DNA from: Deltaproteobacteria bacterium RIFOXYD12_FULL_56_24
GTDB lineage: Bacteria; Desulfobacterota; Desulfobulbia; Desulfobulbales; Desulfurivibrionaceae
NCBI GenBank assembly: GCA_001799285.1
Contig: MGTD01000014.1
Coordinates: 1-52,738 of the forward strand
Direction of reading: 5' to 3'
DNA: 52,738 nt
A program made the position numbers and the translations under genes. This document shows, piece by piece, positions 1 through 8,694 of this stretch. Under the pieces are notes generated by a model, which was not told the origin of the DNA, did not search any database, and was given only the letters and a program-made list of their open reading frames with translations. Each line of letters opens with the position of its first letter. Within the stretch, counting starts at the first letter, position 1.

Positions 1-46
1 AGGGTATAAGTTTCGCTAGGCAGGCAAGCTGCCAAGCTCAGCTATA
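1..46. repeat. Palindromic intergenic repeat, partial copy (AGGGTATAAGTTTCG family)
   Basis: Begins AGGGTATAAGTTTCG and continues through an imperfect inverted repeat (gcaggcaagctgcc core). The same sequence recurs at 14157-14208, 22754-22814 and 46654-46709. It runs directly into a partial copy of the 154-bp element at 46-122, so two repeat families are fused here. The window edge may cut it. Confidence 0.6.
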
Positions 47-122
47 AGCGGGACGGCGATGCGTACTTTTGTACGTGAGCCGGACTGATTGCCGCAAGAT
101 GTGGTGCCCTGTGATCGCTTAC
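46..122 (+). mobile_element. 154-bp MITE, truncated copy A (right half)
   Basis: Matches the right half of the 154-bp element seen complete at 23856-24009, 39981-40134 and 41755-41908: the central GCGTACTTTTGTACGT hairpin tip, the GCCGCAAGATGTGGTGCCC arm and the end GTGATCGCTTAC at 111-122. The left half is missing and replaced by the repeat at 1-46. From 123 to 264 I see no gene. Confidence 0.8.
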
Positions 123-264
123 CTTTGATGATCTTCTCGCTCCACTGATTGAGGCTTTGGCCCCGACACAGTGGGACGGCCGACAAAAGCTAACCAAGCC
201 GCAATGTTAGTTTAAAACCACATCTGAAAACCCCACCTTGCAATCAATCAGGCACCACTATCCA

Positions 265-304
265 CAAAAAAATCCGGCGGCCCGGAATACTCCGAACCGC
301 CGGA
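265..304 (-). terminator. Rho-independent terminator after flgE
   Basis: On the minus strand an 8-bp GC-rich stem (TCCGGCGG at 297-304 pairing with CCGCCGGA at 273-280, plus further internal pairing) is followed by a run of T (plus-strand A run 266-272). It lies 31 bases after the flgE stop and closes the fliK-flgD-flgE transcript. Confidence 0.85.
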
Positions 305-334
305 TCAGGTTAACTGCCTGAGCTGAAAAATACC

Positions 335-3253
335 TTACCGCTTAAGGTTGATCAGGTCCTGCAACATCTCATCGGTTGAGGTGATGATCTTGGAGTTAGC
401 CTGAAAACCACGTTGAGTGGTGATCAACTTGACAAACTCCTGTCCCAGGTCCACATTGGACTGCTCAAGGGAGTTTGGCGAGATCGTCCCCAAACCGTTG
501 GTTCCCGGAGGCCCGGTGATGGGAGCGCCGGAGGCGGTAGTCCCCCTAAAGATATTACCGCCCTCCTTGCTGAGTCCTGCCAGATTGTTGAAACTGGCCA
601 GAGCAACCTGTGCCCTTTCCAATACCTGGCCGTTAGAATAGTTACCGGTAATAACTCCGCTGGTATCTACTGATACAGACTGGAGAAAACCAGCGGCAAA
701 TCCGTCCTGATCCTGAAAGATGGTAGTGGAGCTGTTGGCATATTGGGTGGTGGACAAGGCTTCAGCGCTAAAATTGATGCTTTCCGTACCCCCCACCCGG
801 CTGCCATCTTCGCCACTGGTATCAGCTGCAATAGTATTGAAGGTTGTGGCGCCAAAAGGGGTTGCGCCGGAGGCGACACCAGCATAATTCACAGAAGTAA
901 TTTCCAGAAAACTGTGATACCCGGTAGTGGCAATTTCGTCGGCCCGTCGATCGGTAAGCACCAAACGACCTGCCCCATCAATAGAGGCCTCGGCATCAAA
1001 CTGTGCTTCCAGCCAGGAAAGCAGATCCTGCATTGAAGGCGTACTATTAGCCACTGTAAGAGGAGAACCATAGCTGGTACCCGCCGTAAAAGTCGCGGCT
1101 ACTGCGGTATTATCTCCTCGCAGCCCGGTAAAAACAAGAGTATCTCCAGAGGCAAGGGCATTACCTGCAGCATCATACACACTGGTCAGGGGTGTGCTTG
1201 CGTTGATCGGCGTTGAACCGAGCGCTGTGGTCACAGCCCGGTCCGTGGAAATCACCTGTTGTTTTGCAGTGGTGACATTGAGTTGTGTATCATTAGCTGT
1301 AACCGAAACCGTTGTGGCACCAAATGCGTCAAGATCAGCACCAAGCGGTAATGATCCGCTCCCACCACTGGCGGTAATTTCCACCGCCAGACTGGTGCCA
1401 CCAGTTCTGTCCCCTATACTGATACGTCCGGTCGAACCCAGGGTAACAGGAACAAAGGCATCGGCAACAGGAGAAGACGCCGAGGCCGAGCCATCGGCGT
1501 ACAGATCCGAGAGGAAATCCAACAGATTCTGCACCGTGCTGGTGGCACCGACAGTGAAGATGGTACCGGCGCCGGCCGCAAAAGCCGTACCATCAACCGC
1601 AGTGCCAGAAAATTGAAAGGTATCGCCATTGGCGATTTGCACAGGGACGCCAGCATTATCATACAAAGTATTTAACAGTGCCGCCGGATTGGAAGCGGGC
1701 GTGCTTAAAGCATCGCTGGCAAAAAAATTCGCTCCCGCATTGCCGGAAATAACCGCTGTGACATTACTCGTAGTTGCGACTCCACCAAAGGGATTCACCC
1801 CATCCCCACCCGAAAAAGTGAAGGTGGTTAAAGCCAGGCCACTTGGGCCGCCAGTACCATCGGTCATCTTGATCCGGCCCGCCGCATCAATAGTACAGGT
1901 AACGCCAAAGGCTGCATCCATTTTATCCAGCAAATCCTGTATTTTGTCGCCAGCAACCATGATATACTGATTAGCGCTGTCGGCAGGATCTACATAGGAT
2001 CCATCATGCTTGTAGCCGCCAAAACTGACAATATCTCCAGGTGCCGTTAGATCAACCAGTGTTCCGTTACTATTATACACCGAACTCCAAAGAGTTTCTT
2101 TGGTAATGGGCGTTGAGGTGCCCACACTGGCATAGGCTGCTCCGTCACTAACCAGGACCTGAGGAACCGGGGTGCTTTGTCCGCTGAACGTGGCTCCAAG
2201 ATTAAGGGCGATCGCCTGGTTTGTTGAGGCTCCGGTGAAATTTGCGGCGAAAGAATAATACTGATCCGTATTGCTCAGAGAAAGTCGATTGGTGCTCTGG
2301 CCCGGGTCCACCACCCCATCAGGCGGCACGTTCCAGGCCGAGATATTACTGATCGCACCAGAAGTAGAAAAGTCAATCTTTCCATACAGCAGAGCGCCAG
2401 CCCCTTTGTGGGTCTGGTAACTGTATGTGGTGTCAGGAGTGTAGATTGAGGCCTCGTCGTTGCTGCCGTCCAGAATTCCCGAAGCATCGCGGCCGGTGCT
2501 CAGTACCCGCTGGTCTTCAGCTGGTGCACAAGTCACGAGAAACTCCCACTGATTATCCTTGGTGGTGCGATCAAAATAGACAGTAAGATCATGACTCGCA
2601 CCTACGGAATCATAAACCTTGATAGCTGTAGTATACTCATAGGCATTAGAAGAAATCGGTGCAGTAGCCACCGTCAGCGCGGCGTTGGTGCCATCCCAGG
2701 CGTCATATAAATTAAGCTCACTGGTTTCATTGGCTTTCCGGGAATCAAGGTTGGCAATAACCTGAGCACTGGCGGTCTGGACTGGCGGCGTGGTTTTACC
2801 AAGATTGATGTCACCGATGGTGCCCTGCCTTTCGCCAGAGGCAGAGTCCAAGGTCCATCCCTGGACAAAGTTCCCGGTTGGATTGACCAGATAACCCTCC
2901 TTATCAAAACGAAATTCCCCGGCACGGGTGTACATATCCGCCTCAGCGCTGCCCGAAGCCCGCAGCATGAAAAAGCCCTGACCGCCAATAGCCAGATCAG
3001 TGGCAGTGGAGGTGGACTCAAATGAGCCCTGGGCGAAAATGCCGTCAATGGTGGTCATCGTAACCCCGCGTCCAACCTGGGCCGTACCGGCAGCGGTAGC
3101 CACGCTTTGCGTCAGGACATCCTGAAAAGTAGCCCGACTTGACTTAAAGGCGATGGTGTTGACGTTAGAAACGTTATCACCCAAAACGCTCATGGCGTTG
3201 CCCATGGTACTGAGACCACTGATACTTGCATATAACGAACTTGAAACGCCCAT
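335..3253 (-). CDS. flgE: Flagellar hook protein FlgE, enlarged
   Basis: Structural subunit of the flagellar hook, exported by the flagellar type III system and polymerised outside the cell. The N-terminus (SSSLYASISGLSTMGNAMSV, then LGDNVSNVNTIAFKSSR) and the C-terminus (QEFVKLITTQRGFQANSKII, DEMLQDLINLKR) are the conserved rod/hook/filament helices. At 972 aa it is more than twice the common size of about 400 aa. The excess includes three related segments of about 115-130 aa near residues 379-491, 518-648 and 680-804. Each has a VYDxxG opening, a DxxxxxLLxxL helix, an IDxxGRixxxDxxGG strand and a PFGxxT end, resembling hook IN-type domains. The start has a strong AGGAGGT site. Last gene of fliK-flgD-flgE. 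Confidence 0.95.
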   Translation of the reverse strand: MGVSSSLYASISGLSTMGNAMSVLGDNVSNVNTIAFKSSRATFQDVLTQSVATAAGTAQVGRGVTMTTIDGIFAQGSFESTSTATDLAIGGQGFFMLRASGSAEADMYTRAGEFRFDKEGYLVNPTGNFVQGWTLDSASGERQGTIGDINLGKTTPPVQTASAQVIANLDSRKANETSELNLYDAWDGTNAALTVATAPISSNAYEYTTAIKVYDSVGASHDLTVYFDRTTKDNQWEFLVTCAPAEDQRVLSTGRDASGILDGSNDEASIYTPDTTYSYQTHKGAGALLYGKIDFSTSGAISNISAWNVPPDGVVDPGQSTNRLSLSNTDQYYSFAANFTGASTNQAIALNLGATFSGQSTPVPQVLVSDGAAYASVGTSTPITKETLWSSVYNSNGTLVDLTAPGDIVSFGGYKHDGSYVDPADSANQYIMVAGDKIQDLLDKMDAAFGVTCTIDAAGRIKMTDGTGGPSGLALTTFTFSGGDGVNPFGGVATTSNVTAVISGNAGANFFASDALSTPASNPAALLNTLYDNAGVPVQIANGDTFQFSGTAVDGTAFAAGAGTIFTVGATSTVQNLLDFLSDLYADGSASASSPVADAFVPVTLGSTGRISIGDRTGGTSLAVEITASGGSGSLPLGADLDAFGATTVSVTANDTQLNVTTAKQQVISTDRAVTTALGSTPINASTPLTSVYDAAGNALASGDTLVFTGLRGDNTAVAATFTAGTSYGSPLTVANSTPSMQDLLSWLEAQFDAEASIDGAGRLVLTDRRADEIATTGYHSFLEITSVNYAGVASGATPFGATTFNTIAADTSGEDGSRVGGTESINFSAEALSTTQYANSSTTIFQDQDGFAAGFLQSVSVDTSGVITGNYSNGQVLERAQVALASFNNLAGLSKEGGNIFRGTTASGAPITGPPGTNGLGTISPNSLEQSNVDLGQEFVKLITTQRGFQANSKIITSTDEMLQDLINLKR

Positions 3254-3290
3254 ACTCTACCTCCTGTTATCCTGCTCTTTGAGTTTTTTT

Positions 3291-3394
3291 GTTGAAGTCG
3301 CCAAAAGCCGCGCTTACAACAGTGGCTATCTTGCCACTCTTTCAATTTGGGTTACGGACCTGTGTCATCGTTTTCTTTTTACAAGACCATCATC
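3291..3394 (+). repeat. About 100-bp interspersed repeat with terminal hairpin, copy 1
   Basis: Fills most of the flgD-flgE gap. It opens with a degenerate inverted repeat (gttgaagtcg ... cgcttacaac). Towards 3394 it carries blocks shared with 33352-33452 and 31865-31962 in the opposite orientation: GTTACGGACCTGTG, TTTCTTTTTAC and AGACCATCAT. No protein is encoded. It lies inside the flgD-flgE transcript, so it would be an RNA hairpin between the two genes. Confidence 0.6.
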
Positions 3395-3406
3395 TTTTTC
3401 CCGGCA

Positions 3407-4075
3407 TCACTGAACCACCAGGATATCGGCAACATTCATCACTATTGATTTATCCACGGTTACCTGGGCCTTGCCACCGTCAAAATTCACCCCGGTAACC
3501 AGGCCGGTTGAACGGTAATCCACATCAACTTTCTGCCCCAAGGCATTTATGGCAACCACGTTGTAGGTGTACTGACCATCAGGAACCACGGTGCCGCTGG
3601 GCGTTGTCGCATCCCAACTCAACTCTTGCAAGCCGGAGGCGACATAACCCAACTCAACGGTGTCTACCATCTTGCCCGCCGCGTCATAAATCTCCACTCG
3701 GCAGGAATCGGCGGCGTCAGCCAGGGTGTATTTGGTAGTGGAAACCTTCCCCTCCACCACGCCCATGGTGTTGCCGGTCCCCTGCACCTCCTTGCCGATC
3801 AGGGTCAGAAGCTGGAGGTTGTTCTGGGAGACCTGATAGCCGAGCAGTTTTTCCAGATTGTCGGACATCTTCATGGTTGCTTCCATGTTGGAAAACTGGG
3901 CGAGCTGCGAGGCCATGTCCGTGCTGTCCATGGGTTCCAGTGGATCCTGGTGCTGCATCTGGGTAATGAACAGGGTCATGAAATCGTTGCGATCCAGGGT
4001 GCTCTTGCCCACCGTCTTCATGGTCGTGGTATCTTGGATCGGCAGAGTCGAACTGGTGCCAGCCGTGGTAGTCAT
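3407..4075 (-). CDS. flgD: Flagellar hook assembly scaffold FlgD
   Basis: Hook cap protein needed for FlgE polymerisation; it leaves the finished hook. The N-terminal FlgD motif is clear (LDRNDFMTLFITQMQHQDPL, then EPMDSTDMASQLAQFSNME). The C-terminal half carries the FlgD Ig-like/TUDOR region (AGKMVDTVELG, WDATTPSGTVVPDGQYTYNV). I start at the ATG at 4075 (222 aa), which has a GAGAGGGA site. An in-frame ATG at 4135 would add 20 residues translated from a palindromic repeat (4098-4127) and is less likely. It lies between fliK and flgE on one transcript. Confidence 0.93.
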   Translation of the reverse strand: MTTTAGTSSTLPIQDTTTMKTVGKSTLDRNDFMTLFITQMQHQDPLEPMDSTDMASQLAQFSNMEATMKMSDNLEKLLGYQVSQNNLQLLTLIGKEVQGTGNTMGVVEGKVSTTKYTLADAADSCRVEIYDAAGKMVDTVELGYVASGLQELSWDATTPSGTVVPDGQYTYNVVAINALGQKVDVDYRSTGLVTGVNFDGGKAQVTVDKSIVMNVADILVVQ

Positions 4076-4097
4076 TGTCTTTTCCCTCTCTCGTTTT

Positions 4098-4127
4098 GTT
4101 GAAATCGCAAAAAGACGCGATTTCAAC
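4098..4127. repeat. Perfect 11-bp inverted repeat between fliK and flgD
   Basis: GTTGAAATCGC at 4098-4108 is mirrored by GCGATTTCAAC at 4117-4127 with an 8-base loop. The same hairpin is the end module of the repeats at 31865-31962 and 33352-33452 and, degenerate, at 3291. It sits just upstream of the flgD ribosome binding site, so it would form a hairpin in the fliK-flgD mRNA. No T run follows on the minus strand, so it is not a typical terminator. Confidence 0.7.
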
Positions 4128-4140
4128 GGGATCACTTTTT

Positions 4141-7100
4141 TCAGGCAAACAGATCAACGCCGTTTGCGCGGCCATTTCCGGGCTGAACCCGCTGATAAAG
4201 AATATCCTCGGGCAGGTCCGCCAAAGTAGCCCGACGCCGGCCTGCGCTCTTTTCCTGCGAAGCCGCCTGAAACTGCTGCCAGGCTTCGTTGCCCCTGTTA
4301 TCCCTGTTCAGGGACACCATGCAATCGCCAAGGGTAAAGCCCTGCTTTTCCATGTTTTCCCTGAACTGATCCAGGTTGCTTTCCAGCACCTCTTTCACCC
4401 TGGAATTCTCCATGACAAAAGAAACCGCCACCTGATTATCGCGCACCGTCATCTCCACCTTGACCTCGCCCAATTCCTTGGGATAGAGCGTGAGAACCAG
4501 ATGATGCTCCTGGTTGCGCAACCCCTGAAGCACACCCTGGGATAGCTGGGCGAAACCCTGCTGCTGGAGGGTGTGGGGAAGATTAGGAATATGAACAAAG
4601 GGTCTGACCGCCTGGCTTGAAACTGCGGCCACAGCCTCACCCTTGGCCGCTGTTGCGGACACACTTTGCAAGGTACTGTTTTCAGCAAAAAGCTCTCCGC
4701 TGGTTCCGGTTTTCTTGGCAGGCTCCCCAGCCGCCAGTGCATCACTGCCTTCAACATGTAATTGCCCTGTTTCCGGCGCTACGGCAGCCACAGCCACCTT
4801 CTCTGTTCCGGCACCACTTTCCTGCGCTGAGCCAAAATCTTTTTTCTCCATTACCGCTCCGACAGCAACGGAACCAGGACTTACCTTGACCTTGGCGAGA
4901 TTAACGGTTTCCATAAGCTCTTCAAAAACAGCACCCAGATTTCCCTGAGCAGCGGTAGACGGGCGCGGGATATTTGTTTCAACCCCGATCCGGGACAACT
5001 CCGCTTGTAGATCATTAAGAAAAGCAAGCGGATCCGCCTGCAGCCGGTTGGCCTTCACCTCGCGCACACCCTGGGCCAGCATATTTTTCAGGAGGGCCAG
5101 GGCAGGCACCACCGGCATGTCGGAATCGGCAGGAACGTTCTGCAACCGCCCGTCTTCCACCGCGGTGAGGTCTTTGATTTTTACCCCTGTCAGCCCCAGC
5201 AGCAAGTCTGCCACTTTTTGCAGATCAAGGGTGTTGTTTCCCTGAACAATCGCCTCGCTGACCCTGCTCACCTCCGTGGTAAGGTCGGTAATTCTTTCCT
5301 CTGTCAGCCTCTGCACCAGACCGGCCATTTCTCGCGGATCAAAGGTGTTGTCTCCCCGGGTCGCCGCCTCGCTGAGTCTGCTGACCTCAGTGGCCGGCAC
5401 GCCAAGGCGCTCAAGCAGAAGCTGAAGATGCTGCAAATCGGGCTCGGAAGCCGACGGTGCGGCGGGCACAGCCATAATTCCTTTTCCGGCGATATTTTCC
5501 TGCCAGTACCCCAGGTCATTTTTCTCCATCACCAACTCGGCAACGGCGTAACCCTGATTCATCTGGACCTTGGCCAAATCAACGATATTCGAGAGCTTTT
5601 CTAAAACAGCAACCAATTCGCCCTGAACAGCGGAAGACGGACGCGGATCGGTTGTTTCAAGACCGGACCTGGATAACACCTCATGGAGATCAGCCAGAAA
5701 GGCAAGCGGATCCGCCTGCAACCGGTTAGCCTTCACCTCACGCACGCCCTGGTTCAGCATATTCTGCAAGCGGTCCAGAATATGGGTCAATGCCGGGGCA
5801 GACTCTACAAAGCCCTCAACAACCGGCCCCTGTTCCACCTCAGCCGCCTCAAACTCCGTGATTGTTATTCCGGTCAGGCTCTGCAGCAGACCAACGACTT
5901 TTTGCAAATCAACGATATTGTCTCCACGCAGCGCGGCATTGCTAATCTTGCGCACTTCCGAGAAAAGATCGGTAATTTTTTCCTCTGTCGCGCTCTGCAA
6001 CAGGCTGGCCATCTTGTGCAGATCAGCAGGATTAACTCCCCGCGCTGGAGCTTCTGTTGTTTCAACCAGCTCCGGGTCAAGACCGGCAATTTTTTCCTCT
6101 GTCAGCCTCGGCATAAACCCGGTCAACTTTTGCAGGTCAATGGCATTGCCGGCAAACAGCGCCGTCTCACCGGCCTCGCCAGCCTTAGTGGTAAGGCGAG
6201 CAATGATTCCCTCGGTCAACCCCTGCAGCAGCTCAAACACTTCGCGTGAAGCAAAGGCGTTATCCGCCCCTGCCGTTGCCTCGCTGATTCTGTCCGCCTC
6301 AAAATCCGGCACTCCGGAACGCTCAAGCAAGCGGCGAAGAAGTGAGCGGTCACTCTCCAGCGCTGCCGCGGGCTGTTCTCCATCTGCAACGAAATTTTCC
6401 TGCCAGTACCCCTGATCCTTCCCTTCTATAATCGAATTGGCCGCGGAGTAATCGCGAGACGAATGGACCTCGCCGGGATCAACGCTTTCCATGAGCTTTT
6501 CAAAAATAGCGACCACCGCCCCCTGGACAGCGGAAGAAAGCTGCGGGCCAGCGGTTTCAAAACCGGACCTGACCAGGACTTCATGAAGATCGGTCAAAAA
6601 TGCGATGGGGTCGGCCTGCAGTTGATTGGCCTTAATCTCTTGAACCGCTTGGCCAAGAATGTCTTTAAGGCGGCCCAGGGTGATGGTTACCGGCGGGCCG
6701 GACTCCACTAAACCTTCGATAACCGGCAGCCGCTCGGGCAACAGAGCCCGCTGCAACTGCCCCGACACCCCGGCGGCGGCAAGAAGGTCCTGCAACTGCT
6801 CGGTTTCCAGCGGACTCAAGTCGGTGATTCTTTCCCCGGATATCCCCTGCACCAACTCAGCCAGCTTTTTCAGATCAAAGCTGTTATCGCCCCGCACCGT
6901 AGCCTGGGTTATCTTCTCGACCTCGGCCACCGGCACCCCAAGGCGCTCAAGGATGATCTGCACCAAGGGCAGATCGGTTTCCGGGGCAGTTATCGGCGCC
7001 TCACTCTGCAACCCCTGGAAATGACGCGAAAAAGACGCAAGAAGATCAGCCAGGGGCAGATTGCCTTCCTGATTCTTGACCTTGGCGAACAAGCCGGCGA

Positions 7101-7452
7101 GCTGGCTCTCGTTCATGCCCGCGTCTTTGGCCATCTGCTGCATGAGTTGCGGAGAAGGCGCAGGAAAAGCCCACTCTCCGGCGCCAAGTTTCTTTTCTTC
7201 GGATGCCGCCTTAAGATCCTGAACAAACTGGGCCAGCAAGGCGGCGACATTGGTTGTCGCCAGAGGCTCTTCAGGCCCGGCGGCAGGAGCGGCCTTGCCC
7301 TGCTCCATGCCGAACAGCGCACCTTTGCTCTGACTTTCCGTGCTCAGCTTACCTTCCATATAATCGGAAAAATTAGTGGCGATTTTTTTGCCGTTCACAG
7401 TCTGCACCTGAACAGCGGCCACAGCCTTGGGCGCCTGCAGTATGGGAATCAT
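4141..7452 (-). CDS. fliK: Flagellar hook-length control protein FliK, with internal repeats
   Basis: Secreted molecular ruler that sets hook length and triggers the export switch at FlhB. The last 160 residues hold the FliK C-terminal domain (LRNQEHHLVLTLYPKELGEV, then VKVEMTVRDNQVAVSFVMEN). The remaining ~900 residues are repetitive. A long unit with the motif VKANRLQADPLAFLxDLHEV recurs three times (near residues 290-345, 590-645 and 815-870, numbered from the upstream GTG). A ~35-residue unit of the form ISEAxxxGDNxFDLxKxAxL recurs about five times. I prefer the ATG at 7452 (1103 aa): an upstream GTG at 7512 is only about 11 bases from the predicted sigma-54 start point. The ribosome site at 7452 is weak, so the start is uncertain. 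Confidence 0.88.
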   Translation of the reverse strand: MIPILQAPKAVAAVQVQTVNGKKIATNFSDYMEGKLSTESQSKGALFGMEQGKAAPAAGPEEPLATTNVAALLAQFVQDLKAASEEKKLGAGEWAFPAPSPQLMQQMAKDAGMNESQLAGLFAKVKNQEGNLPLADLLASFSRHFQGLQSEAPITAPETDLPLVQIILERLGVPVAEVEKITQATVRGDNSFDLKKLAELVQGISGERITDLSPLETEQLQDLLAAAGVSGQLQRALLPERLPVIEGLVESGPPVTITLGRLKDILGQAVQEIKANQLQADPIAFLTDLHEVLVRSGFETAGPQLSSAVQGAVVAIFEKLMESVDPGEVHSSRDYSAANSIIEGKDQGYWQENFVADGEQPAAALESDRSLLRRLLERSGVPDFEADRISEATAGADNAFASREVFELLQGLTEGIIARLTTKAGEAGETALFAGNAIDLQKLTGFMPRLTEEKIAGLDPELVETTEAPARGVNPADLHKMASLLQSATEEKITDLFSEVRKISNAALRGDNIVDLQKVVGLLQSLTGITITEFEAAEVEQGPVVEGFVESAPALTHILDRLQNMLNQGVREVKANRLQADPLAFLADLHEVLSRSGLETTDPRPSSAVQGELVAVLEKLSNIVDLAKVQMNQGYAVAELVMEKNDLGYWQENIAGKGIMAVPAAPSASEPDLQHLQLLLERLGVPATEVSRLSEAATRGDNTFDPREMAGLVQRLTEERITDLTTEVSRVSEAIVQGNNTLDLQKVADLLLGLTGVKIKDLTAVEDGRLQNVPADSDMPVVPALALLKNMLAQGVREVKANRLQADPLAFLNDLQAELSRIGVETNIPRPSTAAQGNLGAVFEELMETVNLAKVKVSPGSVAVGAVMEKKDFGSAQESGAGTEKVAVAAVAPETGQLHVEGSDALAAGEPAKKTGTSGELFAENSTLQSVSATAAKGEAVAAVSSQAVRPFVHIPNLPHTLQQQGFAQLSQGVLQGLRNQEHHLVLTLYPKELGEVKVEMTVRDNQVAVSFVMENSRVKEVLESNLDQFRENMEKQGFTLGDCMVSLNRDNRGNEAWQQFQAASQEKSAGRRRATLADLPEDILYQRVQPGNGRANGVDLFA

Positions 7453-7534
7453 TATTGCGTCCACAAAAAACCTCTCGGAAATAGTTTTGCTCTGGTTCTG
7501 CGCCGGACTCACCTACGCTTGCCAATCCCAATAA

Positions 7535-7549
7535 GCAAAAGGTATGCCA
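7535..7549 (-). promoter_or_regulatory. Sigma-54-type promoter for fliK-flgD-flgE
   Basis: The minus strand reads TGGCAT-N5-TTGC, with GG and GC separated by exactly 10 bases as in -24/-12 promoters. It lies 86 bp upstream of the chosen fliK ATG and downstream of the motE terminator, so fliK-flgD-flgE is probably a separate late transcript. The same architecture precedes flgB. Confidence 0.75.
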
Positions 7550-7794
7550 AACGATAAAACTAACAGCCAACAACTAAAAATAACAACGAGAAAACAGTTA
7601 GTTAATTGTTGCCTACCGACACAAGCAAGCAGCCGCAAAGCATCCGCAAAATGGAGAAGCAGGAAAAGAATTCCTCATAAAAACCCTGGCCATGAACAAG
7701 GAAGCCTGGTTGGGCAAGAATTACCGGGGGCAGATCGGATGAATAAAAAAAACCTGATTAGCGCTTTCAAATAACATCGAAGCCAATGAAGCGA

Positions 7795-7950
7795 GTTTCG
7801 GCCAGGGGAATGTTTTCTCCGGTATCGGCTGCGTCGCCCAGCCCATGGCCGGGCCGGGCAGCAGACGTCTCGGAGGCGAACAGGATGTCCGCCGATTGTC
7901 AATTGTCGGCAGCAGTGCCGACCATGAGGAGAACATCCCCTGACCGAAAC
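7795..7950. repeat. Long imperfect inverted repeat (about 38-bp arms) in the fliK-motE gap
   Basis: Left arm 7795-7832 (GTTTCGGCCAGGGG...GGCTGC) is mirrored by 7912-7950 (GCAGTGCCG...CCCCTGACCGAAAC). Mismatches are mostly GU-compatible. The 79-bp centre contains a second hairpin (GCCGA ... TCGGC). No convincing gene lies in 7550-8002; small ORFs here are by-products of the palindrome. It could be an uncharacterised MITE or a structured RNA. Confidence 0.55.
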
Positions 7951-8002
7951 GGTTACTTGTTGACAAACCGCCGCCGCAGGCGGTGTGGGATGCTAATCAG
8001 GC

Positions 8003-8037
8003 AAAAAAAAGCCCCTCCGGTCAAACACCGAAGGGGC
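8003..8037 (-). terminator. Rho-independent terminator after motE
   Basis: On the minus strand GCCCCTTCGG (8037-8028) pairs with CCGGAGGGGC (8020-8011), a near-perfect 10-bp stem, followed by eight T (8010-8003). It lies 26 bases past the motE stop and ends the flgB-to-motE transcript. Confidence 0.92.
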
Positions 8038-8062
8038 AAAAAACAAAGCCTTGACGCACTGC

Positions 8063-8557
8063 TCAGGGCAGCCCCAGAAGCCTGCTCACCCGTACCGCCT
8101 TGTCCTGCGCCAGCTTGGGAATGATCTTCGCCACAGCATCCGTTTTCATGGCTCGCAAGATCTCCACCGCCTCGACATCTTCCATCTTATCAAGCAAGGG
8201 AGCCACCTTGGATGGGCTCATGGCGCTGTAAATCTTGATCAGATTTTTAAATTGTTGATCCTTACCCTTCACCGCCCCACCTAGCTGGCCCTTGAGTTCT
8301 TCCTGCAGGGCATTGAGCTTGGTAAACTTTTCATCCACCTCTTTATTCAGGGCGGAGAGCTCCTTCTCCTTTTCGGCCAGGGCCTTTTCCTTGGCGGCCA
8401 CCGCATCTTCCCGCTCCTTTAGCCCGGCGGAAACGGCAATATCCTGGGGGGTGAGCTTGATCGGGGGTTTTTCCTCGGTAAAAGCCGGGATGGTTATGGC
8501 CAGGATCAAGAGCACGATGAGGATTTTAATGAGGTGCCTGATGTTGCGTTTTTTCAT
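8063..8557 (-). CDS. MotE-like flagellar motor chaperone
   Basis: 164 aa. The N-terminus is basic with one membrane segment (IRHLIKILIVLLILAITIPA). It is followed by a coiled coil rich in E/K (around residues 45-95, EKEKELSALNKEVDEKFTKL) and a C-terminal MgtE_N-like domain (IYSAMSPSKVAPLLDKMEDV, AVEILRAMKTDAVAKIIPKL). This layout matches MotE-family proteins that stabilise MotC or flagellar motor parts in the periplasm. It is the last gene of the flgB operon, a position where MotE-like genes occur in Desulfobacterota. The symbol is withheld because the family is defined by architecture more than sequence. Confidence 0.8.
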   Translation of the reverse strand: MKKRNIRHLIKILIVLLILAITIPAFTEEKPPIKLTPQDIAVSAGLKEREDAVAAKEKALAEKEKELSALNKEVDEKFTKLNALQEELKGQLGGAVKGKDQQFKNLIKIYSAMSPSKVAPLLDKMEDVEAVEILRAMKTDAVAKIIPKLAQDKAVRVSRLLGLP

Positions 8558-8611
8558 GATCTCGTCCGGGGGGTAGCGTAACCCATGCCCCTGCTTAGTA
8601 GCCCTTACGCA

Positions 8612-8688
8612 GTAACTATCCAGCTCAATGCCGGAAATGACTCAAACCACCAAACCGTAACTATTCAGCAGTGCTGCTGAATAGTTAC
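8612..8688. repeat. GTAACTATYCAGC-family palindromic repeat
   Basis: Two GTAACTATCCAGC-type motifs. The second forms a near-perfect hairpin: 15-bp arms 8657-8671 and 8674-8688 around a TG loop. The whole stretch, including CCGGAAATGA, is repeated inverted at about 22825-22888 between ftsE and ftsX. It separates motE from fliJ. Confidence 0.75.
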
Positions 8689-8694
8689 CAAGGC

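Noticed and set aside
1194-2000. Long plus-strand ORFs opposite flgE (and similar ones opposite fliK, fliI, fliF, the TPR gene)
   Set aside because: They are antisense shadows in GC-biased frames, with no ribosome sites or recognisable domains, while the minus strand has complete known genes.
4136-4175. FlgD start at 4135 or overlapping frame start at 4175
   Set aside because: The extra residues are translated from a palindromic repeat or fliK shadow, and the ATG at 4075 has a proper ribosome site.
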